Shown: positions 59,154-64,000 of the stretch, piece by piece
How positions within the stretch are numbered: position 1 is the stretch's first letter
Layout of the letters: the number at the start of each line of letters is the position of its first letter
NCBI GenBank assembly: GCA_000721375.1
Contig: JOGW01000001.1
Location: 124,001 to 188,000, forward strand
DNA length: 64,000 nt
Reading direction: 5' to 3'
Source of the DNA: Streptomyces sp. NRRL B-3428
GTDB taxonomy: Bacteria > Actinomycetota > Actinomycetes > Streptomycetales > Streptomycetaceae
Program-made: the position numbers and the translations under genes
The notes under the pieces: generated by a model
What the model saw: the letters and a program-made list of their open reading frames with translations, nothing else
Database searches by the model: none
What the model was told of the DNA's origin: nothing

Positions 59154-61088
59154 CTACTCGGGCCCTCGCGGTGCACTGACCCGCCCCGATTCCCGCTGCC
59201 GGCCCAGGAGTTCGGCAAGCCCCCGCCGCGTCGCCGCCACGACCACCCGGTCCGCCGCGCCGAGCATGTGGCCGGGATGCAGGTCCCATACGAGGCTGGG
59301 GGCCGGACCTTGGGTGTACGGGGGCGGGCCTGCCGAGAGGTCGGGGAGGCGGCGGCCCGGGGCCGAGGTGTCCAGGGCGACCACGCGCCAAAAGCCCGGC
59401 CGGAAGGCCTGGGTGACCGTACGGTCCTGGAGCTCGGGGTGGTCGGCGACGTCGAGCGCGGCGAAGAGCAGGACCTGGCGTTCGACGGGGATCGCGCCGA
59501 GGATCTGGCGGCCCATCATCGCGCCGGCGAAGGCGGGCGCGGCCAGTGTGGTGACGCTGCGGCTGCGGGTGAGCGCGCCGGGGTGCGCGGCGCGCAGGGT
59601 GCGGAAGACGGCGGTGGCGAATTCGTCGTCGTACAGCCGCAGCACTACGCCGAGTTCGGGCTTGACCGAGCGTGCGTACAGGGCCGCTTCGAGGTTGGTG
59701 GTGTCCACGCTGGTCAGCGCGAGGAGGGCGTGCGCGCGATGCACCTTCGCGGCCTCCAGGACGCCTTCCTCGGTGGCATCGCCCAGGACGACGGGAACCC
59801 GCAGCCGCCGCGCGTGCGGGATGCCGCGTGCTTCCGGGTCCGTCTCCACGCAGACGACGGGGATGCCGAGCTCGCGCAGCCGGGTCAGCACACGGGTGCC
59901 GATCTTGCCCAGGCCGAGCAGCACGACATGGCCGGACAGACCGCGCGGCGGCCGGCGCAGCGCGGAGGCCGTACGGAAGGTGCCGAAGGCTTCCAGCGCC
60001 GCGGCGAGCAGCACGGGGAGCAGCAGCAAACCGGCCAGGGCGGCGAGGAGTTGGAGTACCTGGCGGCCGTGGGGCTGGTCCGTGGCCGGGTCGTTCAGGG
60101 CGAACAGGTCGAGCAGCGTGATGTACGTGGCGTGCAGCGGATGGTCGTCCGTCGTGACCGACGAGGCGACGGCCAGGGCGAGTACGGCGGCGAGCAGACC
60201 GGCGAGCGACCAGCGCAGTCGGCGGGAGAACAGCTCGCGCAGTGGTGCGGCGCGACCTGACAGACGGCCCGGGCCAAGCGGTGGACCGTTGTGGCGTACG
60301 GCCTGCAGGACCAGGGTGCCGCGTCCGGTGGCGGCCCGCACCGCGGCGTCGTCGGGCAGCAGTTGCGGCCCCTCGTCGCCGGAACCCGAACCCGTCGGCG
60401 TGTGCCGCCCGTTGGAGAGCAGCGCCAGGGTGTACAGACCGTCGGGGAGCGGCTCGCCGTGCCCCGGAGGCTGCTCCACGGCCTGCAGCAGCAGCCGGTC
60501 GGCCTGCAGCACCTTGCGCGTACCGGCCACCGCGGCGGCCGCGAGGGCGGGGGCCGCGGTGTCGGCGTCGGAGAGCACCGTGGTGAAGATGTCGCGGGTG
60601 TCGAGTTCCGGATCCGCCAACAGGGAGGCCTGGTCGAGGAGTTCGGCGAGGTACTGGCCCAGCTTGCGGTTGTAGAGCCGGATGACCAGGCGGATACGGG
60701 GGTTGAGGCGCCGGGCCGCGAGGGCCGCGCGGATGTTGGTCTCGTCGTCGTCGTTCACCAGGGCGAGCGCCGCCGCATGCTCCACACCTGCCTCGGCGAG
60801 CACCTCGTCGGTGAGCTCGGCGGCCTCGACGAGCCGCTGCCCGTCGGGCACCTGCACGGCGCCGGGACCGCGGCCGAGCGCCGCGGAGAACCTGCCGAGC
60901 AGCGCACCGGCCCGCTCCCGGCCGGTCAGCGGGATCGCGGGCCGGCTGCCGGCGGGCGGCACCACGAGCGTCACCCGCTCGCGGTACACCTCCCGCAGTT
61001 CACCGGCCAGGCGCTGGGCGAGGGCGTCGTCTCCGCAGACAACCATGCTGCCGGCGGCGGGAGTTGAGTGATCAGACAGATCGGGCAC
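59154..61088 (-). CDS. RCK/TrkA-N protein with two membrane helices
   Basis: A 644-residue protein with an N-terminal RCK-like domain (SMVVCGDDALAQRLAGELRE), two central membrane helices (WSLAGLLAAVLALAVASS and VLQLLAALAGLLLLPVLLAA), and a second RCK domain with the NAD motif LGLGKIGTRVLTRLRELG. It resembles CASTOR/POLLUX-like or two-TM potassium channels, but the segment between the helices lacks a TVGYG-type selectivity filter. GTG 61088 is the best start; ATG 61046 is a possible shorter start. Confidence 0.8.
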   Translation of the reverse strand: MPDLSDHSTPAAGSMVVCGDDALAQRLAGELREVYRERVTLVVPPAGSRPAIPLTGRERAGALLGRFSAALGRGPGAVQVPDGQRLVEAAELTDEVLAEAGVEHAAALALVNDDDETNIRAALAARRLNPRIRLVIRLYNRKLGQYLAELLDQASLLADPELDTRDIFTTVLSDADTAAPALAAAAVAGTRKVLQADRLLLQAVEQPPGHGEPLPDGLYTLALLSNGRHTPTGSGSGDEGPQLLPDDAAVRAATGRGTLVLQAVRHNGPPLGPGRLSGRAAPLRELFSRRLRWSLAGLLAAVLALAVASSVTTDDHPLHATYITLLDLFALNDPATDQPHGRQVLQLLAALAGLLLLPVLLAAALEAFGTFRTASALRRPPRGLSGHVVLLGLGKIGTRVLTRLRELGIPVVCVETDPEARGIPHARRLRVPVVLGDATEEGVLEAAKVHRAHALLALTSVDTTNLEAALYARSVKPELGVVLRLYDDEFATAVFRTLRAAHPGALTRSRSVTTLAAPAFAGAMMGRQILGAIPVERQVLLFAALDVADHPELQDRTVTQAFRPGFWRVVALDTSAPGRRLPDLSAGPPPYTQGPAPSLVWDLHPGHMLGAADRVVVAATRRGLAELLGRQRESGRVSAPRGPE

Positions 61089-61308
61089 GAGGGTGAAGCG
61101 TGCCTTATGGGGCGGGGCGCTGCCAAGGCGGGTGCGTGGGGTGGGGTGCTGCCGGGGCGGGGTACGTGCGCGGGGGAGCTGCTGGGGCGCGCGAGAACCC
61201 GCCCAAGTCTGCCGGGATCCGGCAGTGCGCACCCGCGCCGGAGGCTGTCACCCTGCGCGCCGGAGAGCCGCGGCCACGAGAAGGCCGTCGCAGGAGAGAG
61301 GCGGCCTC

Positions 61309-61533
61309 ATGGCCGGACCCGTGCACGCCGCGCTCGGCGACCGGTGGATCCACTGTCGTGTCTGCGGCGGCGACCGCTTCCGCAAGCGGGAGGTCCAACT
61401 GAACAGCTTCGGCATGGAGTTCCTCAAGTTGTCCTGGGCGGACGAGACCGCAACCGGGCTGATCTGCTGGGACTGCGGATATGTGCACCTCTTCGCCAAC
61501 CGCCGCCTCACCTTCCACAAGGCGCCGAGGTGA
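61309..61533 (+). CDS. Small zinc-ribbon protein
   Basis: A 74-residue protein with two CxxC pairs (CRVCGGD and CWDCGYVH), forming a probable zinc ribbon. ATG 61309 has AGGAGAGAGG upstream. The C-terminus has RRLTFHKAPR. Such proteins bind nucleic acid or proteins; the role is unknown. Confidence 0.75.
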   Translation: MAGPVHAALGDRWIHCRVCGGDRFRKREVQLNSFGMEFLKLSWADETATGLICWDCGYVHLFANRRLTFHKAPR

Positions 61534-61722
61534 CGCCTGCGCGCGCCGGGGACGGCCTCCGCACGCGCCGCGTCGACCACCCCGCAGGCGCCCGGGCGAC
61601 TCCCCGGACACGCCGGGCACCGCTGACCGCCCCGTACGCCCACCGGAGTGCAGGATGCCAAGCGGCAGTGCGCAGCCGAGCGCGCCGCCGCCCCCTGAGC
61701 GCCGACTGGAGCGAGTCACCGC

Positions 61723-62019
61723 ATGACCACTGCACACGCCCCGCATTCCGCCCACGCCCACCAGCACGGAGACGGCTGCGGCCATGTGGCGTTCCCGCAC
61801 GGGGACCACGTGGACTACTCCCACGACGGCCATCTGCACCGCGTCCACGAGGACCACGTCGACGAGTGCGAGCCTTCGGGCCACAGCGCCCACGACGACC
61901 ACGGCCATCGGCACGGCGAGGGCTGCGGCCATGTCGCCGTACCCCACGGCGACCATGTGGACTACGTGCACGACGGCCACCGGCATGCCGATCACGACGG
62001 GCACTGGGACGACCACTGA
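61723..62019 (+). CDS. Histidine-rich metal-binding protein
   Basis: A 98-residue protein with 27 histidines and many acidic residues. It is an internal duplication: HGDGCGHVAFPHGDHVDY and HGEGCGHVAVPHGDHVDY, each followed by a His-rich tail. The repeats should bind zinc, nickel or cobalt. No signal peptide. A GGAGCG site is upstream of ATG 61723. No Zur or Nur box was found. It converges on the GH6 gene with a terminator between. Confidence 0.75.
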   Translation: MTTAHAPHSAHAHQHGDGCGHVAFPHGDHVDYSHDGHLHRVHEDHVDECEPSGHSAHDDHGHRHGEGCGHVAVPHGDHVDYVHDGHRHADHDGHWDDH

Positions 62020-62026
62020 GTCGTGC

Positions 62027-62062
62027 GTGGGTGCGGCGCCCGGAGCGGGGCGCCGCACCCAC
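62027..62062. terminator. Strong bidirectional terminator
   Basis: GTGGGTGCGGCGCCC at 62027-62041 and GGGCGCCGCACCCAC at 62048-62062 form a perfect 15-bp stem with a six-base loop between convergent genes. Confidence 0.92.
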
Positions 62063-62067
62063 CGGTG

Positions 62068-63021
62068 CTACGTCCCGTCGATCAGCCGGATCGCCAGCGC
62101 CGGGCTGAACGTTCCGGCCGGCACGGTCGGCGCGATACCGCACTCGCCGTCCGAGTTGCCGGGTGTCTTCACCCACAGCAGCAGCTCCGCGCCACCGCCC
62201 ACCTGGGCTGGGGTGCCGAGCTTGCGACCGGCCGGATTGCACCACTCGCCGCTCGACCCCTTGCCGTTGCGGCTGGTGTCGATCACGAGCTTCGCGTCAT
62301 ATCCGAGGTTGCCCACCACGTTCTGCGCATACGACTGGGACGCCGAAGTGGTGTAGTAGTTCGACACGTTGACCGAGAACCCGCGCACATTGCGGATCCC
62401 GGCCGCGTCAAGGCGGTCCGCCATCGTGCCCGCCGCGACCCAGCCCGCGTTGCCTCCGTCCAGATAGGCGTACGTGTTGGGCGCCTTCTCGCGGAACTTC
62501 TCCGTGGCGTAACGCAGCATGCCGAGCCGTTCGTCGATCTGCGCCTGGGTCATGCACTCGAAGTCGCCGAGTGCGTCCGGCTCGATGACCACCACCGCCG
62601 GCTTGGTGCCGAGGGCCGCGGCGAAGCTTGCGATCCAGGTGCGATACGCGCCGACACTGCCCGCGCCGCCACCGGAGTGACCGCCGCAGGCGTCACGGCC
62701 CGGCAGGTTGTACGCGACCAGGACCGGCAGTTTGTCCTGGCCGTCGGCCGCGCCCGCGTAGCTCGCGATCGACGTCGCGCTGCTGCCCTCGCCGAACCAG
62801 CGGGCGATCGGCTTCGAGCCGATGGCCGACTGGATACGGGCGGCCCGGCTGTCCCCCGCGTTGTTGCGGGCCCAGACGGCCGGAGAGGATTCGGGGTTCA
62901 CGTAGAACCCGCTCGTCAGATCGATCGGGCTCGCCGCGCTCGCCGGTGGCGACAGACCGATGAGCAGGGCCGCCGCGGCGGCGACAGCGGTCAGGAGGCG
63001 GCTCCTCCAGTGCAGGTGCAT
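62068..63021 (-). CDS. Secreted GH6 endoglucanase
   Basis: A 317-residue cellulase of glycoside hydrolase family 6, which cleaves beta-1,4-glucan with inversion. The signal peptide (about residues 1-30) ends in PPASA-AS. The catalytic acid is in VVVIEPDALGDFEC, and the second conserved aspartate is in LVIDTSRNGKG. There is no carbohydrate-binding module. ATG 63021 follows AAGGAGATCCCT. It is 56 bases after the GH9 gene on the same strand, so the two are probably co-transcribed for cellulose use. Confidence 0.93.
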   Translation of the reverse strand: MHLHWRSRLLTAVAAAAALLIGLSPPASAASPIDLTSGFYVNPESSPAVWARNNAGDSRAARIQSAIGSKPIARWFGEGSSATSIASYAGAADGQDKLPVLVAYNLPGRDACGGHSGGGAGSVGAYRTWIASFAAALGTKPAVVVIEPDALGDFECMTQAQIDERLGMLRYATEKFREKAPNTYAYLDGGNAGWVAAGTMADRLDAAGIRNVRGFSVNVSNYYTTSASQSYAQNVVGNLGYDAKLVIDTSRNGKGSSGEWCNPAGRKLGTPAQVGGGAELLLWVKTPGNSDGECGIAPTVPAGTFSPALAIRLIDGT

Positions 63022-63077
63022 AGGGATCTCCTTCCAGGGGACGGGAGCGAGTCGTGCGGAACGGTGAGTTGAGCGGC

Positions 63078-64000
63078 TCAGCGCGTGGTGTCGTCCGCGA
63101 ACCCCGCGATCCACGCCAGCGCCGAGTTCCAGTTGATCGCCACCTCGTTGGTCGACCACGAACCGATGTCGTCGATGTAGCAGGTGGCGGGCGCACAGCC
63201 GGGCAGGTTCTGCTGCGCGACCGGGTCCTGGAGGTCGGAGTTGGGCCCGCCCGCGAGTGAACCGGCCGGCGGGCTCGGGAGCTTGGGGTCGAGCTGGTGG
63301 GCCCAGTGGCGGTGGTGCTGGTTGTGGCTGGCGCGCTCCCCGTAACCGCTGATGTACGACTGGCTCAGGGCGTTGCGGCCCAGGAGATAGTCCATGGATT
63401 CCAGGACCGCCGCGCGGTAGCCGGGGCGGTGTGTCAGGTCGTACGCCATGGCGATGACCAGCGCCGAGTTGGCGGTGGAGCTGCTCGACCCCCAGGCGTA
63501 GCGGCCGTTGTCCGGCAGCGACGGGTTCGGATAGCCCTGGGCCCGCAGATCACGGACGTGCCGGTCCGCCACCTCGATCACCCGCTCACGGGCCGCCCGC
63601 ACCCGCTGGTGCGCAAAGCGCTGCGGATGGCGTACGACGACGAGATCGGCGAGGCCGCCGGTCTCCTTCCAGGAGAAGCCCGCGCCGGTCAGCTCCGTGT
63701 CCACGTGCGGCAGATAGCCGCGGTCGCCCGTGGTCGCGAAGAGCTCGGCCGCCGCCCAGGAGAACTCGTCGCCCACCTCGGTGTCGTCGTACGCGCCGCC
63801 TCCCACCCCACCGTCGGGGGCATAGCGGTCGGGGTTTTCCACAGCTGCCTGCCAGGCCGTTTCGGCGGCGCGCAGACATTGGCCGGCGAAGGCCCGGTCC
63901 AGCTTGCGCCAGACGCGGGCGCACTGGGCGCCGGCCGCGGCCAGGTTGAGGGTGGCGGCCGTCGACGGCGGGTGCAGGAACCGGGCCTGGGGATCCTTGT
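63078..64000 (-). CDS. GH9 endoglucanase (5' part outside window)
   Basis: The C-terminal 307 residues of a glycoside hydrolase family 9 cellulase; the start is beyond the window. The histidine motif is seen in GYGERASHNQHHRHWA and the Asp-Glu signature in YIDDIGSWSTNEVAINWNSA, both typical of the GH9 active site. The end of the protein is the end of the catalytic domain, with no C-terminal binding module. It is upstream of the GH6 gene. Confidence 0.9.
   Translation of the reverse strand, partial: KDPQARFLHPPSTAATLNLAAAGAQCARVWRKLDRAFAGQCLRAAETAWQAAVENPDRYAPDGGVGGGAYDDTEVGDEFSWAAAELFATTGDRGYLPHVDTELTGAGFSWKETGGLADLVVVRHPQRFAHQRVRAARERVIEVADRHVRDLRAQGYPNPSLPDNGRYAWGSSSSTANSALVIAMAYDLTHRPGYRAAVLESMDYLLGRNALSQSYISGYGERASHNQHHRHWAHQLDPKLPSPPAGSLAGGPNSDLQDPVAQQNLPGCAPATCYIDDIGSWSTNEVAINWNSALAWIAGFADDTTR

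Noticed and set aside
63022..63077. Possible CebR operator between GH9 and GH6 genes
   Set aside because: Only the half-site GGGAGCG is present near 63041; the CTCCCA half of TGGGAGCGCTCCCA is missing.
35006..64000. Mobile element or defence island borders
   Set aside because: No transposase, integrase, tRNA or direct-repeat att sites were seen, and base composition stays uniform.

Overview
The window is a piece of high-GC actinobacterial chromosome, almost certainly Streptomyces. Third codon positions are nearly all G or C, GTG and TTG starts are common, and several families are typical of the genus: DUF6082, DUF6230/DUF6114, DUF5998, a SARP-type regulator, a ParE/ParC pair, and a DasR-like site at ptsH. 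The gene order from parE to the thymidine kinase matches what I recall of the S. coelicolor chromosome, so this part looks like conserved core. I see no insertion sequence, phage, tRNA, rRNA or CRISPR array.

Layout. 1-6.9 kb: the end of parE, a NUDIX hydrolase, an operon of a membrane protein with a NarL-type two-component system, and an acetate-type sodium symporter with its DUF485 partner. 7-16 kb: a CitA/CitB-type two-component system, an SDR enzyme, an alpha/beta hydrolase behind a short leader reading frame and hairpin, an iron-box-associated Suc_Fer protein, a LacI regulator, and two divergent citrate-synthase-like genes, one fused to a DNA-binding domain. 16-32 kb: small conserved proteins, a CobW-type metal GTPase, parC, an M16 peptidase pair, an M23 cell-wall hydrolase behind a c-di-AMP riboswitch, a GntR regulator, ptsH, a PatA-type protein acetyltransferase, DUF5998, a phosphodiesterase and thymidine kinase. 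32-35 kb: a glutamate-type ABC importer.

35.0-47.5 kb holds a tightly coupled five-gene operon: a DUF4132-like protein, a 1666-residue protein of unknown fold, a MoxR ATPase, a DUF5682-VWA fusion and a SWIM zinc-finger protein. It resembles the uncharacterised E. coli yeh set and the predicted MoxR/VWA ternary systems. It is the largest undescribed system here.

49.2-54.2 kb looks like an undescribed peptide-maturation locus. A 63-residue six-cysteine peptide is flanked by a divergent, overlapping operon for MauE, a thioredoxin-like protein, an ABC exporter and an S26 signal peptidase, with a SARP regulator alongside.

54.3-59.1 kb: a TetR regulator, a DUF6230/DUF6114/membrane-protein operon, and a separate two-gene operon. 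The TetR gene start and the separate operon's promoter carry related palindromes, suggesting one regulon. 59.2-64 kb: an RCK-type protein, a zinc-ribbon protein, a histidine-rich protein, a secreted GH6 cellulase and the 3' part of a GH9 endoglucanase. Most convergent gene pairs are separated by strong hairpin terminators.
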